DNA of 56,737 bases. Origin: Spirochaetes bacterium GWB1_60_80. Its GTDB lineage: Bacteria > Spirochaetota > Spirochaetia > Treponematales > UBA12059. The DNA is taken from NCBI GenBank assembly GCA_001829185.1, contig MIAR01000006.1:1-56737 (forward strand), in the 5' to 3' direction. Below, piece after piece: positions 45,154 to 54,990 of the stretch. The position numbers and the translations under genes are program-made. Below the pieces are notes generated by a model. The model was not told where the DNA came from. It searched no databases and saw only the letters and a list, made by a program, of their open reading frames with translations. Position 1 is the first letter of the stretch. Each line of letters begins with the position of its first letter.

Positions 45154-46482
45154 ATGCGACACGCTGTTAGCGGCGGTTTGTGCTTGCTGGTTGGGTTGAT
45201 CCATTGCGGCCTAGTTTCTGGCTGTACGCGCCAGGCCAAGCCTGGCCAGGCCAGGACGGTGGATCGCGGCGTTGACAGCATCTCGGCTATGGCAGTAGTC
45301 AATGAGCTGACCGGGGCTGTTTATGCCGGCCGTCAGGCGGGTTCGGTCGGCAATTACCTGGCCGGCGATTACTTGACGGGGCTGTTGACCGGCCTGGGCC
45401 TGGACGTCCAGACGATGGAATTCGCCGAGCGGGTGCCGGTGGCGGTGCGAGCCGCCCGCTTCGAGTTGGTGGCGCCGGATGGCGGCGTCCGGGCCCTGGC
45501 TTTCCGCGATGAATACCGCGAGGTGGCCTATGGCGCCTGGGTGAGCGAGGCCGCCGAAGGCCCGGTCGCGGTGTTGGCTCAAGCCGCAGACGAGTTCGAG
45601 CCCGGTTCAATTGTCATCTTGCCCGGGCAGAGCTACGACCACGCCAACGACGTCGCCTTGTTGTCGCGCGGGGCGGTGGCGGTGTTGCTGTTCTTTGAGG
45701 ACGCTGCCGCCCACCGCCGGGCGACCTATCCAGGCCAGGCGCCGGGACGGCTGGCCGTGCCGCGCTCCGGATTGATCAAGTTCGTGCTGTCCGAGGATGT
45801 CCGGCCGCTTTTGGTGGCCGCCCAGGCCGATGGCACGCGCCTGCGGCTGGTCAATCCCCTGGGCTTTGCCGACGTCAGCTGCCGCAATCTGTGGTCCGGC
45901 TGGAACGGCGACGGCGGCGACTTCCGGCCCCGTTTGCTCATCGTGGCCCATCTAGACCATATCGGCACCGAATATGACGGCCGGCCTTTCCCTGGCGGCT
46001 TGGACAATGCTTCGGGTGCCGGACTGGCACTGTCCCTGGTCGAAAATTTCGTGCGCGACCAGGTAGCCATGGACCTGGCGGTACTGCTGACCGATGCCGA
46101 GGAAGTCAACCTGAGCGGCGCCACGGCCTTCGTGCGCCAGCCGCCCTTCCCGCTGGCCGGCCTGGCCGTGTTGAACCTCGACATGGTCGGCGGAGTGGGG
46201 CTGACTAGGCTTTCGGTCTATTCCAACGGCGACGCGCCCAGCTTGGAGCTGGCCGAGCGGGCGGTGGCGGCTCTGTCTGCGGCTGGCATCGAGGCTCGGT
46301 CGGAGTACCCGGTCTACAACGTCGACTCCGGGCCCTTCGGCTCGGTCGGCGCCCGCGCCATCACCTTCTGCGAATGGGACCAATCGGTCTACCACCGCAC
46401 GACCGACGATGCCAGCAATGTCTCGGCCGCCGAACTGGAAGCATTGGAGGCGGTACTGTACGATTTCGCCCGCGGCTTGTAA
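45154..46482 (+). CDS. M28-family metallopeptidase lipoprotein
   Basis: 442 residues. The signal peptide ends in a lipobox, LVSGC (Cys24). A protease-associated-like insert (GSIVILPGQSYDHANDVALLSRGAVAVLLF) precedes the M28 core. Zinc ligands are evident: His and Asp in AHLDHIG and GGLDNASGAG, the Glu pair in TDAEEVNLSGA, Asp in LDMVG and His in YHRTTDD. It is probably an envelope aminopeptidase on the periplasmic side. AAGGA precedes the ATG. Confidence 0.92.
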   Translation: MRHAVSGGLCLLVGLIHCGLVSGCTRQAKPGQARTVDRGVDSISAMAVVNELTGAVYAGRQAGSVGNYLAGDYLTGLLTGLGLDVQTMEFAERVPVAVRAARFELVAPDGGVRALAFRDEYREVAYGAWVSEAAEGPVAVLAQAADEFEPGSIVILPGQSYDHANDVALLSRGAVAVLLFFEDAAAHRRATYPGQAPGRLAVPRSGLIKFVLSEDVRPLLVAAQADGTRLRLVNPLGFADVSCRNLWSGWNGDGGDFRPRLLIVAHLDHIGTEYDGRPFPGGLDNASGAGLALSLVENFVRDQVAMDLAVLLTDAEEVNLSGATAFVRQPPFPLAGLAVLNLDMVGGVGLTRLSVYSNGDAPSLELAERAVAALSAAGIEARSEYPVYNVDSGPFGSVGARAITFCEWDQSVYHRTTDDASNVSAAELEALEAVLYDFARGL

Positions 46483-46496
46483 ACCTGATCTGTCCC

Positions 46497-46525
46497 TTGT
46501 CTATTTTGGTAATTGTCCATACAAT
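46497..46525 (+). promoter_or_regulatory. Promoter of the zinc-ribbon/murI/rsgA/mutS2 cluster, leaderless candidate
   Basis: TTGTCT (46497-46502), exactly 17 nt, TACAAT (46520-46525). The ATG at 46532 is 7 nt after the -10 box and has no Shine-Dalgarno sequence. Confidence 0.65.
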
Positions 46526-46531
46526 GCCGGC

Positions 46532-46810
46532 ATGTGTATTTTTTGCGGTTCGGCCTTGCCAACGGGACGTATCGGTTTCCGGGATCTCTGCCCGGACTGC
46601 GCGCGCGAGTTGCATATTTGTCGGCATTGTAGCTTCTACAAGCCCGGCGTCTACCGGGAGTGCACCGAAACGATACCGGAGGCCATCAAAGACAAGGATC
46701 GCCTCAATTTTTGCGAGTATTTTCGGCCTTTGGCCGAACTGCCCGGCGCCGGCATTGAAGGCGGCAAGGCCAAGTCGGCCAAGGACAGTTTCGACAAGTT
46801 GTTCGGGTAG
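46532..46810 (+). CDS. Small zinc-ribbon protein, hypothetical
   Basis: 92 residues from ATG 46532. Cysteines occur as CIFCG, CPDC, CRHC and two later single Cys, enough for one or two zinc sites (pattern CxxC...CxxC...CxxC). A Lys/Ala-rich tail ends KLFG. The start lies on the predicted transcription start. It is first in a run with murI (6 bp gap), rsgA and mutS2. Function unknown. Confidence 0.75.
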   Translation: MCIFCGSALPTGRIGFRDLCPDCARELHICRHCSFYKPGVYRECTETIPEAIKDKDRLNFCEYFRPLAELPGAGIEGGKAKSAKDSFDKLFG

Positions 46811-46816
46811 GATATA

Positions 46817-47644
46817 GTGGCACAACCGATAGCCTTTTTCGATTCCGGGGTGGGCGGTTTGCCTTACCTCGAGGCGGCCCGCCGCCTGTTGCCGGGGCGG
46901 CGTTTTATTTACCTAGCCGATCGGGCCGGTTTCCCTTATGGCACCAAGACGCCCCAGGCCGTGCAAGCCCTGGCCGTCCAGGCCGTGTTGGCCCTGGCGA
47001 CGCGTTTCCAGCCGGTGGCCATCGTCGTAGCCTGCAATACGGCCACCGAGGTGGCTATCGACGCCATGCGCGCCGCCCTGCCCACCGTCCCGATCGTCGG
47101 CACGGTGCCGGCCATCAAGCCGGCGGCGGCCTTTTCTAGCGTCAAGCGCATCGCCGTGGTGGCTACCCAGCGGGCGGCCGAGGAGCCGTACCTGTTGCGA
47201 CTGGCCGAACAATGGGCGGCTGATTGCCAGTTGACCCGCCTGGGCGACGGCGCCCTGGTGGACTTCATCGAGCGCCGCCTGTTCACGGCCAGCCCGGAAG
47301 AGCGGCTGGCGGCGGTGCGGCCGGCGGTTGAGAAAACCCTGGCCGCTGGGGCCGATGTCCTGGTGCTGGGCTGTACCCATTTCCTGCACATGGCCGCTGA
47401 TTTTCTGGCGGCCGTCCCGGCTGGTCGGCATTTGCGTCTGGTGGACTCGCGCCAGGGGGTGGCGCAGCAAGTGGCGCGGGTAGTGGAACGCGCCACCGCC
47501 GAGACCGGTTCTGGCGCCGATGCGGGCTCTGGCGCCTCGGCCGAGCCAGACTTGATGTTCCTGACCGGCCCGGAACCCTTCGAGGCGCGTTATGAAGACT
47601 TCGCCCGCCGCTTCGGACTCGAGCCGGCCGGATCGCTCTATTGA
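46817..47644 (+). CDS. murI: Glutamate racemase
   Basis: 275 residues, GTG start with AGGA 4 nt upstream. It makes D-glutamate for peptidoglycan. FFDSGVGG with the catalytic Asp, VVACNTATEVAID with the first catalytic Cys and LVLGCTHFLHM with the second Cys are all present. A short Gly/Ser/Ala-rich insert near residues 228-245 is unusual. Confidence 0.95.
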   Translation: MAQPIAFFDSGVGGLPYLEAARRLLPGRRFIYLADRAGFPYGTKTPQAVQALAVQAVLALATRFQPVAIVVACNTATEVAIDAMRAALPTVPIVGTVPAIKPAAAFSSVKRIAVVATQRAAEEPYLLRLAEQWAADCQLTRLGDGALVDFIERRLFTASPEERLAAVRPAVEKTLAAGADVLVLGCTHFLHMAADFLAAVPAGRHLRLVDSRQGVAQQVARVVERATAETGSGADAGSGASAEPDLMFLTGPEPFEARYEDFARRFGLEPAGSLY

Positions 47645-47673
47645 AACGGATGGCAAGACATGGATAAGCGACC

Positions 47674-48657
47674 TTGAACGGCGTGGTGGTGGCTGGCAGC
47701 AACAATGTATTCGACGTGCGCGCGGCCGACGGCCGGGTCTGCCGCTGTTCGCTCAAGGGCAAAAAGCTCAAGACCGACGAACGTTTTTATAACCCGCTAA
47801 CCGCGGGCGACGAGGTGACCTGGGAGCAGTCCTCGCCCGATGCCGGCGTCATCACCGGGTTGCAGCCGCGGCGCAGTCTGTTTTGGCGCTATAACGAGAA
47901 GGGCAAGGCCAGGCAAGCCATCGCCGCCAACATGGATGTGGTGCTATGCGTGGCCAGTGCCGGCATGCCGCCTTTCCGGCCGCGCTTCATCGACCGGGTG
48001 TCGCTGGAGCCGGTCGCCGCCAAGCTGCCCTTCGTGCTGGTGCTCAACAAGGCCGACCTGGGGATCGACGACGAGCTGGCCGCCCGCCTGGTCGATTACC
48101 GGCGCATCGGCTTCGAGATCATGGTCTGCAGCGTTGAGACCGGCGACGGCATCGACCAGCTGCGCGCCCGTATCGACGGTAAGCAAGCCGCTTTCGTTGG
48201 CCAGTCCGGCGTCGGCAAAAGCTCGCTCCTGAACGCCATGGAAGCCGGCTTGGGCCTGCGGGTCGGCGAGGTCTGCGAGAAATTCGAACGGGGCCGCCAT
48301 ACCACGGTGGCTGCGGTGCTGGTCCACCTGGCCGATGGCGTCACCCGGGTCATCGATACCCCCGGCGTGCGCCGCTTCGCCATTCGCGGCATCGACCCGC
48401 TCGAACTGCCGGCCTGCTTCCCGGAACTGCAGGTGGTGCAAACGATGTGCCAGCATGGCGCGCGCTGCCTGCACCAGGACGAAGCCGGCTGCGGCATCGA
48501 GCGGGCTATTAAAGAAGGCATCATGCATGCCGACCGCTATGAAAGCTACTCCCGCATCCTGTATGAATTGCAGGACACGGTGCAGTACGAGAAAGCCGCG
48601 GGACGCCCCCGGCCCGATTATTGGAAAGATGACAAGGATGAATACGATTATGAATGA
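47674..48657 (+). CDS. rsgA: Ribosome small subunit-dependent GTPase RsgA
   Basis: 327 residues, with TTG 47674 as likely start (GTG 47683 is an alternative). Circularly permuted GTPase: OB domain, NKAD (G4), then GQSGVGKSS (G1), HTT (G2) and DTPG (G3). The C-terminal zinc motif CQHGARCLHQDEAGC is complete. It helps 30S maturation. It overlaps the mutS2 start by 8 bp. Confidence 0.95.
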   Translation: MNGVVVAGSNNVFDVRAADGRVCRCSLKGKKLKTDERFYNPLTAGDEVTWEQSSPDAGVITGLQPRRSLFWRYNEKGKARQAIAANMDVVLCVASAGMPPFRPRFIDRVSLEPVAAKLPFVLVLNKADLGIDDELAARLVDYRRIGFEIMVCSVETGDGIDQLRARIDGKQAAFVGQSGVGKSSLLNAMEAGLGLRVGEVCEKFERGRHTTVAAVLVHLADGVTRVIDTPGVRRFAIRGIDPLELPACFPELQVVQTMCQHGARCLHQDEAGCGIERAIKEGIMHADRYESYSRILYELQDTVQYEKAAGRPRPDYWKDDKDEYDYE

Positions 48658-51268
48658 CCAGGCGGGCGCTTACCCCGCATCGCCAGCGCCTGATACAAAC
48701 CAAATGGCAGCAATCGCGGCCGCCAACACCGGAGTCGAGGCTGGCACCGCTGCCACTAGCGCTGACGATTCAGGCCTGCCGCTGGCTCCGGGCGGGACCA
48801 CGCCGCAGGTTTTGCAGCTGCTCGACTTCACCCGTATCCGCGCGGCGGTGGCCGACTACTGCCTGAGCGACGAGGGACGCAGCGCCGTCAACGACAGCCT
48901 GCCCTTCGTCGACGCCGGGGCGGTGGTCGATCTCAAGGCCCGGGTTGGCGCCTTGTGCACCATGTTCCACGACGGCCACATCGCGCCGCATTGTAACTTT
49001 GTCCCCGTCGAGGTGGCCGCCAAGGTGGCCTCCAAACCCGGCACCGCCCTGGAAGTCGAGGAGCTAGTAGCCCTCGGCCTGTGGGCCGAAAGTTACCAAT
49101 TGCTTAAGAAGTGGCTGCTCTTCGTGCGTCACGACGACCTGAAATTACGCCTGCGTGAGGCGCCGGAATGCGCCGAAATTGCCGCCATCGCCTTCCGCAT
49201 CGTCAACAAGGACGGCACGGTGCGCGACCTGCCGGAGCTGCGCGAGATTCGCCACCGCATCCAGAAGCTGCACGCCGACATCGAGCGCACCACGGCGGCC
49301 TTCTTCCAGGACGAGGCGATGCGCGGCGCCCTGCAGAACGACGTGCCCACCCAGCGCGACGGCCGTACCGTACTGGCGGTGCGGGCCGGCTTCAAGGGCC
49401 GGGTCGACGGCATCGTGCACGAAGTGTCCGGCACCGGCCAGACCGTCTTCATCGAGCCGCGCTCGCTGGTGCAGATGAACAACGCCCTAGTGGAGGAAGA
49501 GTCCCGCTATCAGCGCGAGTTGCTACGCATCCTGCGCGAGGCCACCGCCAAGATTCACCTTCACCACGGCGCGCTCGAGGCCGGCCGCCAGCTGCTGGCT
49601 TACCTCGATAGCCTGTACGCCCGCGCTCGTTATTCTTATTTAACCGACGGCGTCTTCGCCGAGGAACGACAGTCTGGGCTCGAGCTTTTCCACGCCAAGC
49701 ATCCCATCCTGGGCAGTAAGGCCGTGCCCATCGACCTGCGCATCCCCGAAGAGACGCGGACGCTTATCATCACCGGCCCTAACACCGGCGGCAAGACCGT
49801 GTCGCTCAAGACGGCCGGCCTGTTCGCCCTCATGAACCAATTTGGCTTGGCTATCCCGGCGGCCAACGGCAGCGGCTTGCCGGTTTTCGACGCCGTCTGG
49901 GCCGACATCGGCGACGAGCAGAGCATCGACCAGTCGCTGTCCACCTTTTCGGCCCACATGCGCACCGTCTCGGCCATCGTCGGCGGGGCCACCGGCCGCA
50001 GCCTGGTGCTGCTCGACGAACTCGGCTCGGGGACCGACCCGGAGGAAGGCTGCGCCATCGCCATGGCCCTGCTCGATCACTTCATCGAGCGAGGCGCCCT
50101 CTGCCTGGTCACCACCCATCACGGTATCCTCAAGAACTACGGCTACACCCAGCCGGGCGTGCTGAACGCCTCGGTCGACTTCGACAAGACCACCCTGTCG
50201 CCCACCTACCGCATCCTTCTGGGTATACCCGGCGAGAGCCATGCCCTGGACATCGCCAGCAAGAACGGCCTACCTGGCGCGCTGGTGGCTGGCGCGCGCA
50301 ATTACCTGGCCGACGAACGCACCGACGTTTCGGCCATGATCGCCGGCCTGATGGAGAAGCACCGCGACCTGGACTCGATGCGCCGCGAGGAGAAGACCAT
50401 CCTTCAGAAGGCCCTCGACGAGCAGCGCAAGACCGACCTCAAGGCCCTGCAGCTCAAGCAGAAGGAACTGGAACTGCGCCAGCAGGGCGTGCGCGAGCTC
50501 AAGCAGCTGCTCCAGGAGAGCCGCAAGACCCTGGAAAACCTGGTGCGGGAAGTGCGCGAAGGCGAGCTGACGCGCGACAAGACCCAAGCGGTCAAGGAAT
50601 TCCTGGCCAAATTCGACGGCGACGTCGAGCGGGCGGCCCAGGACATCAGCAGCGGCGAGGCCGAACTGCGCCGCGAAACCGCCGAATTGACGGCGGCCTG
50701 GGAACGGGCTGACGCCGACAGCGCCGCCGCCAGTGGACCGGCCCGGACGGGAGCCGCCAAGCGGAAACGGGCTATGGGACAGTCCGGCGGCAATACCGAT
50801 GCCCCGATCAAGCCCATCGCCGCTTGCCTGGAAGCCGGGGCCGCCGTCCTGGTGCTGCCGGCCCGCCGCCGCGGCATCGTGTTGCGCGCGGCCAAGCCCG
50901 GCAAATGGGTCGTCGAAACCGACGCCCTGCGCCTGACAGTCGACGAACACAACCTGGAACTGGTCCAGCCCTTGGTCGAGACGGCTACCAAGATAACCAT
51001 CGAAGGCGGCGGTGGCGGCCGACGGGCCGTCCTGGAACTGGATATGCGTGGCATGCGGCTGCAGGAAGCCGTCACCGCCCTGGAGGAACAGCTGGATGCC
51101 GCCATCCTGCAGAACATCTTGTCGTTCTCCATCATCCACGGTACCGGCGAAGGCATCCTGCAGCAGGGTGTGCGCGATGTGCTGTCCAAGAACCGCAACG
51201 TCGTCGAATTCCATTACGCCCGTCCGGAGCAGGGCGGCCACGGCAAGACCATCGTTCAACTCGGTTAA
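48650..51268 (+). CDS. mutS2: Endonuclease MutS2
   Basis: 872 residues from ATG 48650. ATGs at 48629 and 48638 are possible, and a far longer upstream frame is a shadow of rsgA. About 45 non-conserved Ala/Pro-rich N-terminal residues make it longer than typical MutS2. The ATPase carries GPNTGGKT (about residue 376) and LLDELGSGTDPEEG. A coiled-coil clamp rich in Glu/Lys/Arg follows. The Smr domain has LDMRG and HGTGEG at the C-terminus. MutS2 suppresses recombination or splits collided ribosomes. Confidence 0.95.
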   Translation: MNDQAGAYPASPAPDTNQMAAIAAANTGVEAGTAATSADDSGLPLAPGGTTPQVLQLLDFTRIRAAVADYCLSDEGRSAVNDSLPFVDAGAVVDLKARVGALCTMFHDGHIAPHCNFVPVEVAAKVASKPGTALEVEELVALGLWAESYQLLKKWLLFVRHDDLKLRLREAPECAEIAAIAFRIVNKDGTVRDLPELREIRHRIQKLHADIERTTAAFFQDEAMRGALQNDVPTQRDGRTVLAVRAGFKGRVDGIVHEVSGTGQTVFIEPRSLVQMNNALVEEESRYQRELLRILREATAKIHLHHGALEAGRQLLAYLDSLYARARYSYLTDGVFAEERQSGLELFHAKHPILGSKAVPIDLRIPEETRTLIITGPNTGGKTVSLKTAGLFALMNQFGLAIPAANGSGLPVFDAVWADIGDEQSIDQSLSTFSAHMRTVSAIVGGATGRSLVLLDELGSGTDPEEGCAIAMALLDHFIERGALCLVTTHHGILKNYGYTQPGVLNASVDFDKTTLSPTYRILLGIPGESHALDIASKNGLPGALVAGARNYLADERTDVSAMIAGLMEKHRDLDSMRREEKTILQKALDEQRKTDLKALQLKQKELELRQQGVRELKQLLQESRKTLENLVREVREGELTRDKTQAVKEFLAKFDGDVERAAQDISSGEAELRRETAELTAAWERADADSAAASGPARTGAAKRKRAMGQSGGNTDAPIKPIAACLEAGAAVLVLPARRRGIVLRAAKPGKWVVETDALRLTVDEHNLELVQPLVETATKITIEGGGGGRRAVLELDMRGMRLQEAVTALEEQLDAAILQNILSFSIIHGTGEGILQQGVRDVLSKNRNVVEFHYARPEQGGHGKTIVQLG

Positions 51269-51452
51269 GGCTGTCCGCGCCATCATTATTGACGGGCAGG
51301 CGCCCGGCCCGTATACTCATCGCGGCCAGGTCAGGCCAGACTTGGCCGCTGACGGTTTTGCCGGCGTTGACGCGGCCTGCTGGGCACGGGTCTTCCCTTG
51401 ATTAGGATGCAACCATGCCGCGCAACTATATCGTTTTGTCCAGGGATCATTA

Positions 51453-52646
51453 ATGCACACTAATTTCTCCGTCGTTTTAAAGCTGATCAGGCATAACCCG
51501 GACTTCGCCATCAAGACGGCGCGCGCCTTCCTGCGCATGGAAAAGGCCGCCCGTTACGACCGCTCTTGCCTGCGGGGACGCAGCAGACGGCTGTCCTTGG
51601 TCTATTTCCGCATCACGCCGCTTTGCAACCTGCATTGCCTGATGTGTAACCAGCGCGGCATCAAGGGCGTGCTCAACGGTTACCACGCCGCCGAAGAGGC
51701 TCGCAAGTTGGTGCCCCTGGAGCGTTACTATCGCCTGGTCGACGAGTTGGCGGCGCGCGATCGCCCGATTTTTTACATGTGGGGCGGCGAGCCCTTTCTG
51801 TACCCTAATTTCATGGATCTGGCCGAATACATCACCCGCCAGCGCTGCCTGCTTTCGGTCAATACCAACGGCACCTTCCTGGAGCAGAACGCCGAGCGCA
51901 TCGTCAAGAACGGTTGGCACGCCCTGTTCGTTTCCCTGGACGGCTTCCAAGCGGTGAACGACCAGATTCGCGGCGCCGGCTCTTACGAGAAGGTGGTCGC
52001 CGGATTGCGCGCCATTAATGAGGCCAAACGAAAATACAATACCCACCTGCCGTACATGGGCATCGTCACCACCGTCTCCAACATGAATTACCTGTCACTC
52101 GACGAGCTGGCCCGCGCCATGTCCGACTACGACCTGGCCTGGCACATCATCAATCTCGGCACCTACACCAACCAGACCATCATCGACGCCCAGACCAAAG
52201 TCATGAAGGAAGAACTGGGCTGCGAGGTCAAATGCCTGCCTGGTTTCGATACCGGCTTTAATGAGGGCATCGATGGGCGCAAATTCGCCGTCATCCTTAA
52301 GGCCATCCACGATCTCAAGCCTGGTTATCCGATTATAACCGTGCCGGCCATCGATCCGGACGCTATCACCGAGTATTACGCCGACCTGTCCAAGGTGATA
52401 CGCAAGAATTGCGTCGTCCCCTGGTCGCAGGCTAATTTTGATTATGACGGCGACGTTCATTTTTGCGCCGATTACCCCGACTACACCATCGGCAACATCA
52501 TGGACAGCGACTTTTACGATATCTGGAACGGCGAGCGCGCCGTCAAGTTCCGGCAGACCATCAAGGCCAGCCCGAATGGCTTATTTCCCGGTTGCGTGCG
52601 CTGTTACCAGAACATGCTGTTCGGCCGGAAAGTGAAGGGTTACTAA
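51453..52646 (+). CDS. Radical SAM protein with SPASM-like C-terminus
   Basis: 397 residues. The [4Fe-4S]/SAM motif is CNLHCLMC (Cys58, Cys62, Cys65), with MWGGEPFLYP and VNTNGTF of the core barrel. The C-terminal part (FDYDGDVHFCADYPDYTIGNIMD, DIWNGE, GCVRCYQ) is a SPASM/twitch-like auxiliary cluster region. Such enzymes modify peptides or sugars or mature other enzymes. No short precursor peptide is evident beside it. The aldo/keto reductase gene starts 2 bp after its stop. Confidence 0.88.
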   Translation: MHTNFSVVLKLIRHNPDFAIKTARAFLRMEKAARYDRSCLRGRSRRLSLVYFRITPLCNLHCLMCNQRGIKGVLNGYHAAEEARKLVPLERYYRLVDELAARDRPIFYMWGGEPFLYPNFMDLAEYITRQRCLLSVNTNGTFLEQNAERIVKNGWHALFVSLDGFQAVNDQIRGAGSYEKVVAGLRAINEAKRKYNTHLPYMGIVTTVSNMNYLSLDELARAMSDYDLAWHIINLGTYTNQTIIDAQTKVMKEELGCEVKCLPGFDTGFNEGIDGRKFAVILKAIHDLKPGYPIITVPAIDPDAITEYYADLSKVIRKNCVVPWSQANFDYDGDVHFCADYPDYTIGNIMDSDFYDIWNGERAVKFRQTIKASPNGLFPGCVRCYQNMLFGRKVKGY

Positions 52647-52648
52647 GC

Positions 52649-53611
52649 ATGACTATCGGATTACGCCGCCTCGGCCAGAGCGACATCCAGCTGTCCCCGA
52701 TCGGGCTGGGCTGCTGGCAATTCTCCCAAGGCAACGGCATCGGCGGCAAATTCTGGCAGACCCTGCCGGAGGACCAGATCGCCGCCATCGTGGCCGCCTC
52801 GCTGGCCGGCGGCATCAACTGGTTCGATACCGCCGAGATCTACGGCTGGGGCAAGAGCGAGACCGCCCTGGTGCACTCGCTGCGGGCGGCCGGCCGGCGG
52901 CCGGGCGAGGTGGTGATAGCCACCAAGTGGTATCCGGTCTTCCGCACCGCGGCGTCGATTGTCGCTACCTTTCCCCAACGCCAGGCGGCTTTGGAAGGTT
53001 GGCCGATCGACCTGCACCAGGTGCACATGCCCTGGGGCTGTTCCACCCGACAGGGCGAGATGAAGGCCATGGCGCGCCTGCTGTCCGAGAAGCAGGTCCG
53101 GGCCGTCGGCGTCTCCAATTTCTCGGCCAGTCAACTGCGCCAGGCGCACCGGGCGCTCCAGCGGGAAGGCTTTACCCTGGTATCCAACCAGGTGCGCTAC
53201 AACCTGGCGCAACGCTATCCGGATTTTGACGATACCATTCAGACCGCCAAGGAACTGGGCATCAGCATCATCGCCTTTTCGCCGCTGGCCCAGGGCTTGC
53301 TGACCGGGAAATTCCACGAACACCCGGAACTGGTGCGGTTCCGGGTGGGGCTGCGCAAATTCATGCCTCTCTTTAGCCGGCGTGGCCTAGCCAGAACGTG
53401 GCCTCTCATCCAGGAACTGACTCGCTTGGGGCAGGCCTACCAGGCCAGTCCGGCCCAGGTGGCCCTAAACTGGTTGCTCAGCTATCATGGCGATATGGTC
53501 GTGGCCATCCCAGGCGCCACAACCACCGCCCACGCCGCCCAGAATGTCGGCAGCATGGCCTTCCAGCTGACAGCGGCCGAATGCCGGCAGTTGGCGGACT
53601 TGGGCCGTTGA
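52649..53611 (+). CDS. Aldo/keto reductase
   Basis: 320 residues from ATG 52649 directly after the radical SAM gene. The AKR tetrad is present: Asp60 and Tyr65 (WFDTAEIYG), Lys93 (ATKW) and His126 (QVHMPWG). The NADPH-binding GVSNFSASQL and the C-terminal IPGATTTAHAAQNVGS are kept. Substrate not deducible. Coupling with the SAM enzyme suggests a joint pathway. Confidence 0.92.
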   Translation: MTIGLRRLGQSDIQLSPIGLGCWQFSQGNGIGGKFWQTLPEDQIAAIVAASLAGGINWFDTAEIYGWGKSETALVHSLRAAGRRPGEVVIATKWYPVFRTAASIVATFPQRQAALEGWPIDLHQVHMPWGCSTRQGEMKAMARLLSEKQVRAVGVSNFSASQLRQAHRALQREGFTLVSNQVRYNLAQRYPDFDDTIQTAKELGISIIAFSPLAQGLLTGKFHEHPELVRFRVGLRKFMPLFSRRGLARTWPLIQELTRLGQAYQASPAQVALNWLLSYHGDMVVAIPGATTTAHAAQNVGSMAFQLTAAECRQLADLGR

Positions 53612-53670
53612 CCAGGCTGACCAAGCGGACTGCCAGGCGGGTTGCCAGCTGACTAAGCTGCCGGCTTGGG

Positions 53671-54840
53671 TCAGGCCACCGGAGCGCCGACGTCAGCCCA
53701 TTCCACCCCTTCGCCATCCGGAAGGTCGCGCGCGGCCAGCCGTCCGATGAGCTTCGGCAGCAGCCGAGGTTCCAGGCCGGGACGCAGCACCTTCTCGGTC
53801 CGCAACACCACCAGGTTTTCTTCGGTCAAGGCTTCGCCGCGACGGATGGCGCGGGTGGCATGAATGCTGCGGTTGGTGCGCCGGTAGTTGGCGGCCTCGC
53901 TTGGCGCCAGGCGCTTGCGGCCATCGCCAAGACAAGCGGTCACCGCTGCCTGACCATAGCGGTCCACCAGCTCGGCCAGGGTCGTTTCTGGCGTTTGGCT
54001 GGCCTGCCGGCGCAGCTGCTGAACCAGGCTGGCAAAGTTGGCCGGTTCCAGGGCGATGGGGTCATCCAGGCCGGCATCCCGCCGCGACAGGCAGATATGT
54101 TTCTCGACGATGACCGCGCCGCACAAACTGGCCAGGGCCGGCACCAGGATCGGGTCGAGGGAATGGTCGGACACGCCGACCGGGATGCCGAACAGGCCAG
54201 CCAGGTGGGGAAGTAGCCGCAGGTTGTAGTCTTCGGCCGGCGCCGGATAGGCGGTTACGCAATGCAGGAGGGCGATGGGTCGGGCCGCTGTCGCCTGGTC
54301 GGCCTGGTCAACCCGGAAAATTTCCAGGGCGGCCTCAATGTCGCCCAACCTGGAAACGCCTGAGGACAGGATAGTCGGCTGGCCATAGCCGGCCAATTCG
54401 GCCAGTAAGGGCAGGTGGTTCAATTCGGGGCTGGCCACCTTGAAGGCGCTGACTCCCATAGCCCGTAGTTCTCGGGCGCTACGCAGGCCAAAAGGCGTGC
54501 ACAGGAACAACCCGCCTAGACTTTCGGCGGCCGTTTTCATCTCCGCCAGAAAATCCGGGCCGCAGGACAGCTGCCCGAATCGTGCATATAAAGGAATATC
54601 GCCGCCGGGCAAGGGCACTAGGCCGGTATTGCGGTGGATTATTTCGTCGGCATAGACATGCTGGAATTTGACACAGTCCGCGCCAGCCTCAATGGCGGCG
54701 GACACCAGTTCTCGGCCTCGTGTCCGGTCGTTACCGTGCCCGGTGCCGATCTCGGCGATGACCAGGCAACGCTGCGCCGTATAGTGCTGGGCTCCGATTA
54801 TAAAACGGCAGGCTGGGGTGCCAAGTAAGCTTGAGTCCAT
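53671..54840 (-). CDS. N-acetylneuraminate synthase-family protein with SAF domain
   Basis: 389 residues. A PEP-condensing TIM barrel (VIAEIGTGHGND, CVKFQHVYADEI, FKVASPELNHLPLL, GVSDHSLDPI, IVEKHICL) is followed by an SAF/antifreeze-like domain (RSIHATRAIRRGEALTEENL). It makes a nonulosonic acid such as sialic, legionaminic or pseudaminic acid from PEP and a hexose derivative for surface glycans. Which sugar is unclear. No neuA or neuC is adjacent. AAAGGA precedes the ATG by 8 nt. Confidence 0.9.
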   Translation of the reverse strand: MDSSLLGTPACRFIIGAQHYTAQRCLVIAEIGTGHGNDRTRGRELVSAAIEAGADCVKFQHVYADEIIHRNTGLVPLPGGDIPLYARFGQLSCGPDFLAEMKTAAESLGGLFLCTPFGLRSARELRAMGVSAFKVASPELNHLPLLAELAGYGQPTILSSGVSRLGDIEAALEIFRVDQADQATAARPIALLHCVTAYPAPAEDYNLRLLPHLAGLFGIPVGVSDHSLDPILVPALASLCGAVIVEKHICLSRRDAGLDDPIALEPANFASLVQQLRRQASQTPETTLAELVDRYGQAAVTACLGDGRKRLAPSEAANYRRTNRSIHATRAIRRGEALTEENLVVLRTEKVLRPGLEPRLLPKLIGRLAARDLPDGEGVEWADVGAPVA

Positions 54841-54990
54841 CGATTAGGTCCTTTCGGTTTCAAAACGTTTTCCCCTCGACAATTCCCGAGCTATACTATA
54901 TTATATTTTGCATAGAGCGCAATTGTTTGCATCAATTCCACTGTACCGTCGTCCGCGCGCGCCGGACAGTCTCGTTTGAGGAGTTCGTCC

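Noticed and set aside
48335-48649. Extended N-terminus of mutS2
   Set aside because: It overlaps the conserved zinc region of rsgA out of frame and has no MutS2-like sequence. The start is placed at 48650.
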